Assembly: GCF_007997005.1 (NCBI RefSeq)
Contig: NZ_VOSL01000042.1
Coordinates: 1 to 32,250 of the forward strand
Direction of reading: 5' to 3'
From: Lujinxingia vulgaris
Lineage (GTDB): Bacteria; Myxococcota_A; Bradymonadia; Bradymonadales; Bradymonadaceae
Length of the DNA: 32,250 nt
Shown: one piece after another, positions 16,428 through 26,351 of the stretch
Layout: each line of letters begins with the position of its first letter
Numbering within the stretch: position 1 is the first letter of the stretch
Position numbers and translations under genes: made by a program
Notes under the pieces: model-generated
Told to the model about the DNA's origin: nothing
Databases searched by the model: none
Seen by the model: only the letters and a program-made list of their open reading frames with translations

Positions 16428-17054
16428 ATGAACGATGTCGAGCGATTCTGCGCGGCGCGCGGGCTGCCCGCAGATGCCCGCAGCCTGGAGCGCCTGGAGC
16501 AGTACGTGGGGCTGCTGCTGCAGTTTAATGAGGCGATGAACCTCATCGGCCCGATGGATCGCCAGGAGGTGATCGACGAGCTGATCCTCGACAGCCTGGT
16601 GGCCGCCGAGGCCCGTCAGCCGGCCGGCCCGATACTCGATGTGGGCACCGGGGCGGGGCTGCCGGGGATGGTGCTCAAGATCGTCTACAGCGATCTTCCG
16701 ATCACGCTGGTGGAGCCGCGCCGCAAGCGCGCGACCTTCCTCAAAATTGTGACGCACCGCCTGGGGTTGAGCGAAGTTTCGATTCGCAATGAGCGCATCG
16801 AAGAGGTCGAGGGCGACGCTTTCGATTATGTGATCTCCAAGGCGTTTCAGGCGCCGGTGCAGTGGCTGGAGACGGCGCGCCCCTATGTGGCCCCGGGCGG
16901 TGCGGTGGTGTGCATGGCGCGCGAGCGCGACCGCCCCGAACTCTCCGAGCTCGCCGCCCGCCTCGATCTTCACCTGGCCGGCACCGCCGCCGGCGCCGGA
17001 GAGGGCGAGGAGCTGCGCGTGAGTTTTGCGTTTGAGGCCCCTCGCCAGGCGTGA
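16428..17054 (+). CDS. rsmG: 16S rRNA (guanine-527 N7) methyltransferase
   Basis: RsmG (GidB) methylates N7 of G527 in 16S rRNA using S-adenosylmethionine; cytosolic. The chain of about 208 residues has the N-terminal FCAARGL and QFNEAMNLIGPMDRQEVIDELILDSL region and the SAM-binding motif LDVGTGAGLPGMVL. It also has LVEPRRKRATFLK and a FDYVISKAFQ motif equal to the usual DVVxSRAxA. I chose the ATG at 16428; an in-frame GTG at 16416 would add four residues. It follows the AAA+ gene at a gap of 21 bp, so it may be co-transcribed. Loss of rsmG gives low-level streptomycin resistance in other bacteria. Confidence 0.9.
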   Translation: MNDVERFCAARGLPADARSLERLEQYVGLLLQFNEAMNLIGPMDRQEVIDELILDSLVAAEARQPAGPILDVGTGAGLPGMVLKIVYSDLPITLVEPRRKRATFLKIVTHRLGLSEVSIRNERIEEVEGDAFDYVISKAFQAPVQWLETARPYVAPGGAVVCMARERDRPELSELAARLDLHLAGTAAGAGEGEELRVSFAFEAPRQA

Positions 17055-17094
17055 GCGCGGCTCAGGTTTGTCCCCGTCGGGGGGGAGGTTTGCT

Positions 17095-18429
17095 TTAACG
17101 GCGGCGTCGGCGCGCGCTCAGAAGTGCGATGGCGATCAGCCCCCACCACCTGGCTCCGATAGACCCACCCGCCTGCGCGCAGCCCGGCTCGCCAGCCTGA
17201 CCGGCGTCGGCTGCGTCGGGGATGTCGCCGGCGTCGGTGATGTCGCCGGCGTCGGTCGCCTCATCGTCAAACACGTCCGGGTCAATGCCCAGGCCGCGGG
17301 CCAGCTCGGGCCACACCGCCTGACAGAGGTTGGCGGTGTCGTCGGCGTTTCGGCATGTGCTCTGCGGTCCCCGAAGCTCACGGAAGTCCACCAGGGGCTC
17401 GACCTCGCCATCTTCGTCGAGCAGCGCCAGATCAAAGCCGTCGGTGGCGCGGTGCCCGCAGATCAGGAGCCCTTTGGCGGTGGGGGTCAGACAGCGGGCG
17501 TGATGCTCGGAGGGGAGTTCGTGCCAGAGTTCGGGGGCCTGCTGCCCAATAGCAGCGCGCTCGGCGGTGAAGATGCCCGGGCTAGCGTCGGAGCCGCTGA
17601 GCCAGGCGCGCTCGCCATCGGTCGAGAGGGCGCCGGCGGCCGGCCAGGCGTCGAGCTCAAAGACCGGGGCGCCGGGGGCGGGCAGAGCAGAGAGCGCGCT
17701 CCAGTAGACCTCCTGCGCTTCGGGGCCCTGGGCGTGCCAGAGGAGCTGACCTTCGGCGGCGTCCAAAAGGTAAGGGTAGCGGCGATCGGCGGGGAGCTCG
17801 AAGAGGTTGAGTGTGGGTGCGGCTGAGCGCACATCGAGGTGGGCCACCACAGCCTCACCGCGGCGCGCATCCGGGGTGCGAAAGGCGCTCAGCGCCACCT
17901 GGCCCTCGCCGACAAAACGCACGCCGGTGGGACGAAGATCGCTTAAGTCGACCTCAAGCGGACGCCAGGTGCGGCCGGCGTCCGCGCTGTAATGAAGCTG
18001 CGCGCCGGTGGCGTCGGCCAGAGCTACCATGACCTCGCCAGTGGCCGGGCGGTGGTCGGCGTCGACCGGGGGGAGCGCGTAGGTGTGCACCACCTCGATC
18101 TGACAGTCTGGTTCGCTCAGCGCCACGCGATCCTCACCCAGGCTCACCCAGAGATCCGAGGCAAAGGGAAGCATCAGGTAGGTCTCGCCAGCCTCAAAGG
18201 CCTCTTCGCAGATGTAGCGCGAGGGCGCGCTCTGCGACATCACCCCGAAATTGGTCGAGAGCGCCCAGAGCACATCGCCCCCACCGGGGTCGGTGAGGGC
18301 GAAGGCCTGGCGCGCCCGGGGGGGCGCGCCGTGGGCATAAAGCGCTGGCGAGGCGCTCAAAAGGGTGGCCGCCGCCAGCGCGGCAAGCGATGCCGGGCGG
18401 CGGCCGAAGCTGGCGAGGGTGTGGATCAT
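17095..18429 (-). CDS. exported protein with BNR/Asp-box motif and MYXO-CTERM-type sorting signal
   Basis: The 444-residue protein begins with a signal peptide (basic start, LAALAAATLLSASPALYAHG, cleavage after YA). It contains an Asp-box SADAGRTW at about 148-155, so at least part is probably a beta-propeller. An acidic DAGD-type linker (TDAGDITDAGDIPDAADAG) follows. The end is a Gly-Cys (417), a hydrophobic stretch WWGLIAIALL and an arginine cluster RRRRR, the MYXO-CTERM pattern thought to direct sorting to the outer surface. The function of the soluble part is unknown. It overlaps the lipoprotein gene by four bases (stop/start ATGA at 18426-18429), so the two are likely translated together. 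Confidence 0.85.
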   Translation of the reverse strand: MIHTLASFGRRPASLAALAAATLLSASPALYAHGAPPRARQAFALTDPGGGDVLWALSTNFGVMSQSAPSRYICEEAFEAGETYLMLPFASDLWVSLGEDRVALSEPDCQIEVVHTYALPPVDADHRPATGEVMVALADATGAQLHYSADAGRTWRPLEVDLSDLRPTGVRFVGEGQVALSAFRTPDARRGEAVVAHLDVRSAAPTLNLFELPADRRYPYLLDAAEGQLLWHAQGPEAQEVYWSALSALPAPGAPVFELDAWPAAGALSTDGERAWLSGSDASPGIFTAERAAIGQQAPELWHELPSEHHARCLTPTAKGLLICGHRATDGFDLALLDEDGEVEPLVDFRELRGPQSTCRNADDTANLCQAVWPELARGLGIDPDVFDDEATDAGDITDAGDIPDAADAGQAGEPGCAQAGGSIGARWWGLIAIALLSARRRRR

Positions 18430-20396
18430 TGGACCGGGAAGCCGAAGTCGATCACGTCGCGACGGTACACGTCGGTGCTCGGCCAGCGGATGTTGGCCAC
18501 GTGCCAGAAGTAGCCCTCTGAGGGCAGGTAGGTGTTGCGCAGCTGGAAGCGAAGCTCGCCGCGGATGTAGATGCGCACCGTGGCGTAGGCCGCGCCCAGG
18601 CCGCGGTCGGTGAAGTAGTAGACGCCCACGCCGTACTCCAGGCCCGACTCCGGGTTGGAGTGGTTGATGTTCTCCGGGCCGCCGCAGCAGGTGTCGTCGA
18701 TGTCGAGGCGAGGATCGTCGCGCTCGTCTTCGGGGTTGCCCCAGTTGGGGAAGCGGTTGTTCCAGTAGACGCTGCCATCGCCATTCCAGCGGCCCGAGGG
18801 GTGGAGGTAGTGCAGGTCGAGGTCGACGCCGGCCTCCGGGGTGGGGTTGGCCACGCCGGGAGCGTCCCAGACCAGCTGGATGTGCACATCATCTTCGGGG
18901 ATGGCCTGAATGGTGACGGTGGCCGGCTCGCCACAGCTGGCGACACCCTGGTTGTCGTAGACCATCAGCTCGACCACATAGGTGCCGGCAAGATCCAGGT
19001 AGAGGGTGGGGTCGGCGAGGTTGGGGCTGGGGCTCACGCGGGCCTGGGAGTTCTCGGGGGACTCCAGGATGGTCCACTCGTAGAAGTCGACCTGCCCGTC
19101 GGGATCGAAGCTCGAGCCGCCGAGAAGTTCAATGGTGTTGAGCGGAAGGGCGGTGCCTTCGGTGAAGGTGCGGGTGGTGTTGAGGATGCGGCCTTCGGCC
19201 ACGGCCACCGGGCACTCGTTGTCGGTGCCCTCGCCAAGCAGCGCGATCTCGTAGGGCGAAGCGACGGGGTCGTTGCTCTCGATGGTCAGCTTCGCCTCGT
19301 AGGACGCCGTCTCGGAGATGGGCGCAAAAAGTGCCTGGAAGGTCGCCGAGCGCGAGGGATCGATGATGACCGGCGCGTCGTCCGGGTCGCCGCCGAGCGG
19401 GTCGAGGTTGAGGTCGAAGACGCTCTCGGTGTTCTCGCTCACGAAGATGTTGGTGAGCTCCAGGGGGGTCTCGGCGCTGCAGTTGGTGATGACGATGGAG
19501 CGGCGGCCGACCTGACCGGCGGAGCTGGCGCCGAAGTCGAGCACCTCGCCCTGGTTGACCTCCATGCAGGGGGAGCCGCTGTTGCCGATCAGCTCCAGCG
19601 AGAAGGTCGAGCGGTTGGGATCGTTGGAGAGGATCGTGATCTCGCCGGAGGAGGGGTTGTTATTGACCGGGCGGAACCAGATGCGGATGTCGAAGGATTC
19701 GCCGGGCTCAAGCACCTCGGGCCACTGGTCGGTGTCGCTCTCAAGGTCGGCCGGGTCGGCGCCCGGGGCCGGGAAGGCGATGTCGAAGTCGCTGTTCTGG
19801 CCGAGCAGGATCTGGCTGATGGTCAGCGGGGTGGTGCCGATGTTCTGGATGGTGGTCAGCGTCCAGGCTTCTTCGCCGGCGGGCACGCGGTTAAAACGCA
19901 CGGCCTGGTTGCCGAAGATCTGCGGTCCGAGCTGCGGGGTGTTGAGCTCGACGATGACCTCGGCGTTGTCCGGGTCGTTGGTCTGCATGCGGACTTCGGC
20001 GCGGGCCGGGTCGGGGCTGACCGGGATGTAGCTCACGTTGAACTCGTGCGACTCGCCCACCGGGATCTGCAGGGTGCTCAAAAAGCCCTGGCCGCGACGA
20101 AACTGCGGGGTGGGGCTCTCATCGATGAGCTCCATCTCGGTGATGTTGAGCACCGAGCCGCCGGTGTTGCTGATGATCAGCGTCGTGGTCTCGCGCTCTC
20201 CGATGGGGGTGTCGGGGAAGTTGAAGCTCGACGGGGAGACGAGGATCGACGGCGCATCGAGTCCGGAGAGGTTGTCGCCATCGCCATCATCGTCGCCGCA
20301 GCCAACCGCGCCGACGAGCAACATCATGGCCAGGGGCAACAGGAAGGACGAGAGCCGACCGGCGCTCGGAGTGTGGGAAAGAAGCGGGTTGAACAT
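18426..20396 (-). CDS. surface lipoprotein with ASH-type repeats and PKD-like domain
   Basis: The signal sequence LSSFLLPLAMMLLVGAVGC ends in a lipobox Cys at residue 33, followed by GDDDGDGD. Two or three ASH/choice-of-anchor D modules follow (about 50-140, 160-270, 280-390), with recurring FGNQAVRFNRVPAGE, TTIQNIGTTPLTIS and NDPNRSTFSLELIG signatures. A Cys-rich PKD-like domain (about 395-495: GSSFDPDGQVDFYEW, YDNQGVASCGEPATV) comes next. The C-terminal 160 residues contain DVHIQLVWDAP, GVDLDLHYLHPSG and LGAAYATVRIYIRGEL, resembling the calcium-rich domains of secreted proteins. The ATG at 20396 has AGAGGA five bases upstream. Expected to be a surface-exposed or periplasmic outer-membrane lipoprotein with an adhesive or structural role; the substrate is unknown. 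Confidence 0.8.
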   Translation of the reverse strand: MFNPLLSHTPSAGRLSSFLLPLAMMLLVGAVGCGDDDGDGDNLSGLDAPSILVSPSSFNFPDTPIGERETTTLIISNTGGSVLNITEMELIDESPTPQFRRGQGFLSTLQIPVGESHEFNVSYIPVSPDPARAEVRMQTNDPDNAEVIVELNTPQLGPQIFGNQAVRFNRVPAGEEAWTLTTIQNIGTTPLTISQILLGQNSDFDIAFPAPGADPADLESDTDQWPEVLEPGESFDIRIWFRPVNNNPSSGEITILSNDPNRSTFSLELIGNSGSPCMEVNQGEVLDFGASSAGQVGRRSIVITNCSAETPLELTNIFVSENTESVFDLNLDPLGGDPDDAPVIIDPSRSATFQALFAPISETASYEAKLTIESNDPVASPYEIALLGEGTDNECPVAVAEGRILNTTRTFTEGTALPLNTIELLGGSSFDPDGQVDFYEWTILESPENSQARVSPSPNLADPTLYLDLAGTYVVELMVYDNQGVASCGEPATVTIQAIPEDDVHIQLVWDAPGVANPTPEAGVDLDLHYLHPSGRWNGDGSVYWNNRFPNWGNPEDERDDPRLDIDDTCCGGPENINHSNPESGLEYGVGVYYFTDRGLGAAYATVRIYIRGELRFQLRNTYLPSEGYFWHVANIRWPSTDVYRRDVIDFGFPVQ

Positions 20397-20560
20397 AGGT
20401 TCCTCTCAGACTTCGGAGACCGAATCGTGGTGCAGGCCGGGGATGGCCTTCAGGGGAGGGGAGGAGTCGCGGAGCTGCGATGAGCGCGTCAGGGAGACGC
20501 CGCCGCGTGGGGGATCGCCGCCGTCGTAAGCTGGCCCGGCGACAGGACCATTCGCGGCGA

Positions 20561-20589
20561 ATAGTAGCTATCTTCTCAAACACATACAA
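20561..20589 (-). promoter_or_regulatory. candidate promoter for the lipoprotein/MYXO-CTERM pair
   Basis: On the minus strand TTGTAT (20584-20589) and TACTAT (20561-20566) are 17 bp apart, in an AT-rich patch about 165 bp upstream of the start at 20396. The match to consensus is partial. Confidence 0.35.
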
Positions 20590-20628
20590 GGATCGAGGTG
20601 GTGGCGCCGAGCGGGGGAGAGGGGGCGC

Positions 20629-21039
20629 TTAGATGCCGGCCTTGTAGAGGTAGAACCAGTTGGCCGCCGGGAGCAGCAGGAGCAGCGCTTTGAAGACGAG
20701 ATCTTCGCGGTGGCTTAAGCTCAAGACGAGGCGGCGCTGGCGCAGGTAGGTGAAGAGGCTGAGCACGCCCCAGATGGCGATCACGGCGTAGAGGGCGATG
20801 ATCAGCGGCTGAAAGGCGATGGCCGTGGCGATGTCGCCGCGTGTCAGCGCCAGCGTGGCGCGGGTGGCCCCGCAGGTCAGGCAGGGCATCTCGAAGAGGC
20901 GCTTCATGCCGCAGGTGGAGAACTCCCAGACGCCGGTGCGCACCGCCCAGGCACCCAGCGGCATCGCAAAGAGGGGCAGCATCACCAGGGCCCCGACCGG
21001 GACCTCGCCGAGAGGGCGTTGTGTGATGTAAATGCGCAT
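20629..21039 (-). CDS. DUF2752 domain-containing membrane protein
   Basis: The 136-residue protein shows the DUF2752 signature FEMPCLTCGATRATLAL, a Cys-x2-Cys next to a conserved Gly and Thr-Arg. It has hydrophobic segments at about 16-34 and 74-97 plus a C-terminal hydrophobic patch (LVFKALLLLLPAANWFYLY). It is predicted to be an inner-membrane protein; the family has no established biochemical role. Its start (21039) is 21 bp after the stop of the CxxC gene, so it is the last gene of a same-strand group with parE. Confidence 0.85.
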   Translation of the reverse strand: MRIYITQRPLGEVPVGALVMLPLFAMPLGAWAVRTGVWEFSTCGMKRLFEMPCLTCGATRATLALTRGDIATAIAFQPLIIALYAVIAIWGVLSLFTYLRQRRLVLSLSHREDLVFKALLLLLPAANWFYLYKAGI

Positions 21040-21060
21040 AAACGTTGAGGGATCGGGTCT

Positions 21061-22092
21061 TTACCAGAGCTGCAGGAGGATGCCCACGATCTCTTCGGCG
21101 GTCAGGCGCGCGGCCTCACCGGGGGTCAGGCCGGTGTGCACCGCGCGGCGAAGCACCGCCGAGATGGCCACCCCGCGGCCGTAGACCGCGCCGGTGGGGG
21201 TGGTGATCTCCGAGAAGAAGACGTCGGCCTCGGTCTGGTGCAGGGTGAAGGTCAGGCGCGCGGTGGTCAGGGTGCGCTCCATCGTCTCGATGGCCGCCTG
21301 GCGCGAGATGTAGGCGTCGGCCCAGAGCTTCTCTTTTTTGAAGGCGGTGCTCAGCGCTGAGGGCAGCCAGGTGTGCAGTCTTCCGAAGATGCGCTCGGGG
21401 TGATCGTGGGTGGCCAGCGCCACCGGCAGGCTGTCGTGCAGGGGGATCACCGCCAGATCGCCGGAGTCGAGGGCGTCGAAGAACTCGTCTTCGTCGACCT
21501 CGTCGGCGAGCTGGTCGGCGGCCTCTTCGTCGCGCTCGACCACGGCCCAGAGCCCGGGGGCCAGGCGCGAGTAGGCGCCGCCCTCGGGGTCTTCGACCCA
21601 GTCTTCCAGCAGATCGATCCAGGCCCATTTGATGTTGAAGGGGCGGCCAAAGACCTCTTCGAGCTCGTCTTCGTCGAGCTCGTCGTAGACCAGCGCGCTC
21701 TCGTCGTCGGGGTGCCAGGTGGGCATGGCCTGGGGGTCGAGGCGGCGGCGGGGCTGAAGATCGTAGCGCAGCGTCTCTTCGAGGCGGTCGACAAAGACGC
21801 GGATCACCCCGGCGTCGTCGGCAAAGCCGTAGGTCAGCGCGGCGCGGCGCGTGGCCTCGGGGCCCACGTCGGTGCCGCAGTTCTCACACTCGTAGCCCGC
21901 CTTGAGGTAGGCGCGCTCGGCGAGCTCGTCGAGAAGATCGAGGCTTAAGGTGTGAAAGGGGGTGCTGTGGTAGAAGCGCTGGTACTGCACATGCCCGCAG
22001 AGCTGGCAGGCGCAGTCCAGGTCGACCATGTACATGACCTCGGGCTCGCCAGCCGGGCCGCGCTGAAAATGAAAGACAAAGGGTTCGGCCAT
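21061..22092 (-). CDS. protein of unknown function with two CxxC pairs
   Basis: The 343-residue, acidic protein has C29-x2-C32 (CQLCGH) and C69-x2-C72 (CENCGT), a pattern expected of a zinc-binding rubredoxin-like or ribbon fold. The rest is acidic and helical, with an EDELDEDELEE stretch, DEEAADQLADEVDEDEFFDAL, and a C-terminal LTPGEAARLTAEEIVGILLQLW. No catalytic signature or membrane segment is seen. I do not recognise the family. The ATG at 22092 has GGAG six bases upstream. It follows parE by about 57 bp, so it is likely in the same transcript. It could be a partner of the topoisomerase or merely co-located. Confidence 0.8.
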   Translation of the reverse strand: MAEPFVFHFQRGPAGEPEVMYMVDLDCACQLCGHVQYQRFYHSTPFHTLSLDLLDELAERAYLKAGYECENCGTDVGPEATRRAALTYGFADDAGVIRVFVDRLEETLRYDLQPRRRLDPQAMPTWHPDDESALVYDELDEDELEEVFGRPFNIKWAWIDLLEDWVEDPEGGAYSRLAPGLWAVVERDEEAADQLADEVDEDEFFDALDSGDLAVIPLHDSLPVALATHDHPERIFGRLHTWLPSALSTAFKKEKLWADAYISRQAAIETMERTLTTARLTFTLHQTEADVFFSEITTPTGAVYGRGVAISAVLRRAVHTGLTPGEAARLTAEEIVGILLQLW

Positions 22093-22149
22093 GGAGCGCT
22101 CCGGGGCGGCGGATCCGGGGCTCGCGGATCCGCAGAGGGGGTGGGTCGA

Positions 22150-24090
<1,941 letters not shown>

Positions 24091-24206
24091 AACTCAGCCG
24101 TCTTGCGAGAGGTTTTCTAAAGGTTGCGGGCAGGCGCCGGGGCGACGCCGCCGACAAGATTCATTACAACGGCGCTTTTATCAAGCGGCCCAACGCAAAC
24201 ACCTGT

Positions 24207-24212
24207 TAAAAT
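24207..24212 (+). promoter_or_regulatory. candidate -10 box for the ATP-grasp gene
   Basis: TAAAAT differs from the -10 consensus at one base and lies about 65 bp upstream of the start at 24276, within the 185-bp divergent spacer shared with parE. No good -35 partner is visible. Confidence 0.25.
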
Positions 24213-24275
24213 GTTCCGTAACCCTCGCCTCTGGACCGCGAAACGCCCGGGCCGATACACCTCAAAAGGAAGACG

Positions 24276-25283
24276 ATGAGCTATGTGTTGACCAATCTGG
24301 AGTTTGAGCTCGCGCTCAGTGGCGCGCCGATCCCGAAAGCGGTGCGGGCGATGTCAGCGAGGTGGTCGCATATTTTGAGGTTGCTGGAGCCGGAGGCCGA
24401 GGTGGTGGTCTGGCCGCCTACCGCCGGGTCGCAAACACTGGAGCCGGGGCGAAGGCTCGTGGCGTGGGGGTGGACCGACGAGGTGCTGGCGTTCGCTGAA
24501 AAGGCCGGGCTGGAGGTGGGGCCGGTGGATGTTGGGGTGGTGCGGGAGGTCAACGATAAGCGCTTCGGGCTGGGGATTGAGGCGCTGGCGGGCTCGGCGG
24601 TGTGTGGGAGTGAGGCGGAGTTGGCGGAGGCGGTCCGGGGGTTGGAGGCGGGCTGGGTGCTCAAACATCCCTTCGGGGTGAGCGGTCGGGGGCAGCTTCG
24701 GGGGCGCGGTTCTGACTTGCCGGACGACGCGCGGCGTTGGGCACAGCGGGTGTTTGGCGCGGGGTTGGGGGTGGTGGTGGAGCCGAGGGTGGAGATTGAG
24801 GCGGAACGCTCGTTGCATTTCGAGATCGAGGCCGGGGGGGCGGTGCGGGAGCTGGGGATGTGCGCACTTATGGCTGACGCGACGGGGACGTTTCGGGGGC
24901 TCGGGCTTGGGAGTGCGGTGGATGTTTTGGAGGAGGACGCGTTGCTCTGGGAGGGGGCCAGGAAGGCGGCGCGGGCCGTGGCCGAGCGGGGGTACGTGGG
25001 GCCGGTGGGGGTGGACGCGTATGTGGGGTGGTACGTGGGGGAGCGGGTGGTGCGGGCGGTCAGCGAGATTAACGCGCGGGTGAGTTTTGGGAGGTTGGGG
25101 CTGGCGTTGTTGGGGCGTTTGGGGTGGGAGGGCGCGAGGTGGGTGCATCCGGTGCGGTCGGGGCGGTCGGGGCGGTCGGAGCGCGGGGTGGGGGTTGGCG
25201 GAGAAGGTGGGGCGGGGGAGGGCGGTGTCTGCTTGCCTGAGAGTGTGGATCCGGCGGGGAGGTCGGGGACGTATGTGGTGTGA
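24276..25283 (+). CDS. ATP-grasp domain protein of unknown substrate
   Basis: The 335-residue protein matches an ATP-grasp fold. It has K130 in WVLKHPFGVSGRGQ with its glycine loop, E169 in VVVEPRVEIEAERS, D247 in GPVGVDAYVG, and a metal-binding SEINARVSFG (E264, N266, R268). ATP-grasp enzymes join a carboxylate to an amine or thiol through an acyl-phosphate; the substrate cannot be told from sequence. The 40 C-terminal residues are Gly/Arg/Ser-rich (RSGRSGRSERGVGVGGEGG) and look disordered. The DNA has an extreme G skew on the coding strand that continues into the repeat region downstream. AGGAAG lies just upstream of the ATG. Confidence 0.75.
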   Translation: MSYVLTNLEFELALSGAPIPKAVRAMSARWSHILRLLEPEAEVVVWPPTAGSQTLEPGRRLVAWGWTDEVLAFAEKAGLEVGPVDVGVVREVNDKRFGLGIEALAGSAVCGSEAELAEAVRGLEAGWVLKHPFGVSGRGQLRGRGSDLPDDARRWAQRVFGAGLGVVVEPRVEIEAERSLHFEIEAGGAVRELGMCALMADATGTFRGLGLGSAVDVLEEDALLWEGARKAARAVAERGYVGPVGVDAYVGWYVGERVVRAVSEINARVSFGRLGLALLGRLGWEGARWVHPVRSGRSGRSERGVGVGGEGGAGEGGVCLPESVDPAGRSGTYVV

Positions 25284-25285
25284 GT

Positions 25286-25530
25286 GGCGCCGGGGTTCGC
25301 GATGTGGGGAGATTTGTGAGGGCGTTGGGGAGCGTGCGGGTTGTGGTTGTGTGGTTATGTGGTTGTGTGGTTGTGGGGCGCCGGGGGGTCGCGGTGTGGG
25401 GAGGTTCGTGAGGGCGTCTGGTGGGGTGTGTTTTGTGGTCAGGTGGTTGGGTGGTTGTGTGGTTGTGGGGCGCCGGGGTTCGCGATGTGGGGAGATTCGT
25501 GAGGGCGTCTGGTGGGGCGCGAGCGGAGTG
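25286..25530. repeat. 91/92-bp tandem repeats, about 2.6 copies
   Basis: Three copies of a unit beginning GGCGCCGGGG start at 25286, 25377 and 25469, spacings 91 and 92 bp. Each continues with TCGCGATGTGGGGAGATTCG-like DNA and GTGAGGGCGT. The first two end with a TGTGGTTG-rich tract and the third is partial. The array begins two bases after the stop of the ATP-grasp gene. The 460-bp stretch 25284-25743 is otherwise empty of supported genes. Confidence 0.85.
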
Positions 25531-25547
25531 GCGAACACGGGGGGCGT

Positions 25548-25610
25548 GTCGGACCCTGGGAGGGACATCAGGCGCATAAAATAAGGGGCATGTCCGTCCC
25601 CGGGTCGGAC
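25548..25610. repeat. imperfect 21-bp inverted repeat upstream of the 25744 gene
   Basis: The arm at 25548-25568 (GTCGGACCCTGGGAGGGACAT) and the one at 25590-25610 are inverted with four mismatches, around a 21-nt loop. It may form an RNA hairpin in the leader of the following gene or be a small mobile palindrome. Confidence 0.65.
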
Positions 25611-25743
25611 ATTCGCGGACACACTGGACGCGTTCTTAGCCCCTGTTTGCACCCTTGCCCCTCCCCGGCATACCTTCGTGCCTCCACATCCCAACCACTC
25701 GCCGCACCGCTATTTCGCGGGCGCGCCACCGCCGAGGTCGCTG

Positions 25744-26265
25744 ATGGCAGGTTATCTTAATGAGATGGAAAACGAGGGGCTGATCGTCATCGGTCGGCCG
25801 GTGCGCAGTGAATTTGAGAGCGCTGACGCCATCAAAAAGGCCGCGGCTTTTGTCGCGGAGCTGGGCGCGAAACATGGCGTGCCGCTGAGTTTTGTGTACG
25901 CCGGCACCACCATCAACTGGCCCGATGATTTTGACTTCACACCCTCGCTCATCGGCATTGTGACGCATGTGGACTACGGCTCCGACGAGATGGACGGCAA
26001 CGAGCCGCTGCCCCGCCAGGCGCTTGAGCCGCGCGAGATCCCCGACGCGATCTGGGAGGCGCCTGGCGAGTACGGGCTGGAGGTCGAGGACGAGACCTCC
26101 ACGTATCTGGCGGTGGCCGGCTGGACCTGGACCGAGATCAAGGGCGCCGATGGCGAGCGCATCAAGGGGGTCTCGGCGGAGGATTACGGCTATACGCGCA
26201 TCGACGGGATCACGCGGATCATGGAGGGGGATGAGGCGCTGACGATGCGGACCTCGTACTGTTGA
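25744..26265 (+). CDS. small protein of unknown function
   Basis: The product has about 173 residues from the ATG at 25744, which has GAGG seven bases upstream; upstream frame extension looks non-coding. Features are NEGLIVIGRPVRSEFESADAI, TINWPDDFDFTPSLIGIV, HVDYGSDEMDGNEPLPRQALEP, a Trp-containing AVAGWTWTEIKG, and a final DEALTMRTSYC. It is acidic, has no membrane segment or signal peptide, and resembles no family I know. It ends convergently with the kinase gene, with two hairpins in between. Confidence 0.75.
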   Translation: MAGYLNEMENEGLIVIGRPVRSEFESADAIKKAAAFVAELGAKHGVPLSFVYAGTTINWPDDFDFTPSLIGIVTHVDYGSDEMDGNEPLPRQALEPREIPDAIWEAPGEYGLEVEDETSTYLAVAGWTWTEIKGADGERIKGVSAEDYGYTRIDGITRIMEGDEALTMRTSYC

Positions 26266-26277
26266 TGTTTCGTTCAG

Positions 26278-26333
26278 CGGGAGGTGGGGCCGTTCCACCT
26301 CCCGATCCGTAGGGGGACCCCTTGTGGGTCCCC
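26278..26333. terminator. two adjacent hairpins between convergent genes
   Basis: CGGGAGGTGG (26278-26287) pairs perfectly with CCACCTCCCG (26295-26304), loop 7 nt. Then GGGGACCC (26313-26320) pairs perfectly with GGGTCCCC (26326-26333), loop 5 nt. They sit between the convergent stops at 26265 and 26352. There is no strong U-tract. Confidence 0.6.
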
Positions 26334-26351
26334 GCCCCACCCAATCCTTTT

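Noticed and set aside
18660-20483. Plus-strand frame of 607 codons opposite the lipoprotein gene
   Set aside because: The minus strand has a lipobox and ASH modules; the plus reading is Val/Gly/Asp repeats without motifs.
24354-25694. Minus-strand Pro/His/Arg-rich frame of 446 codons
   Set aside because: It is antisense to the ATP-grasp gene and the tandem repeats; the residue composition is that of G-rich DNA read backwards.
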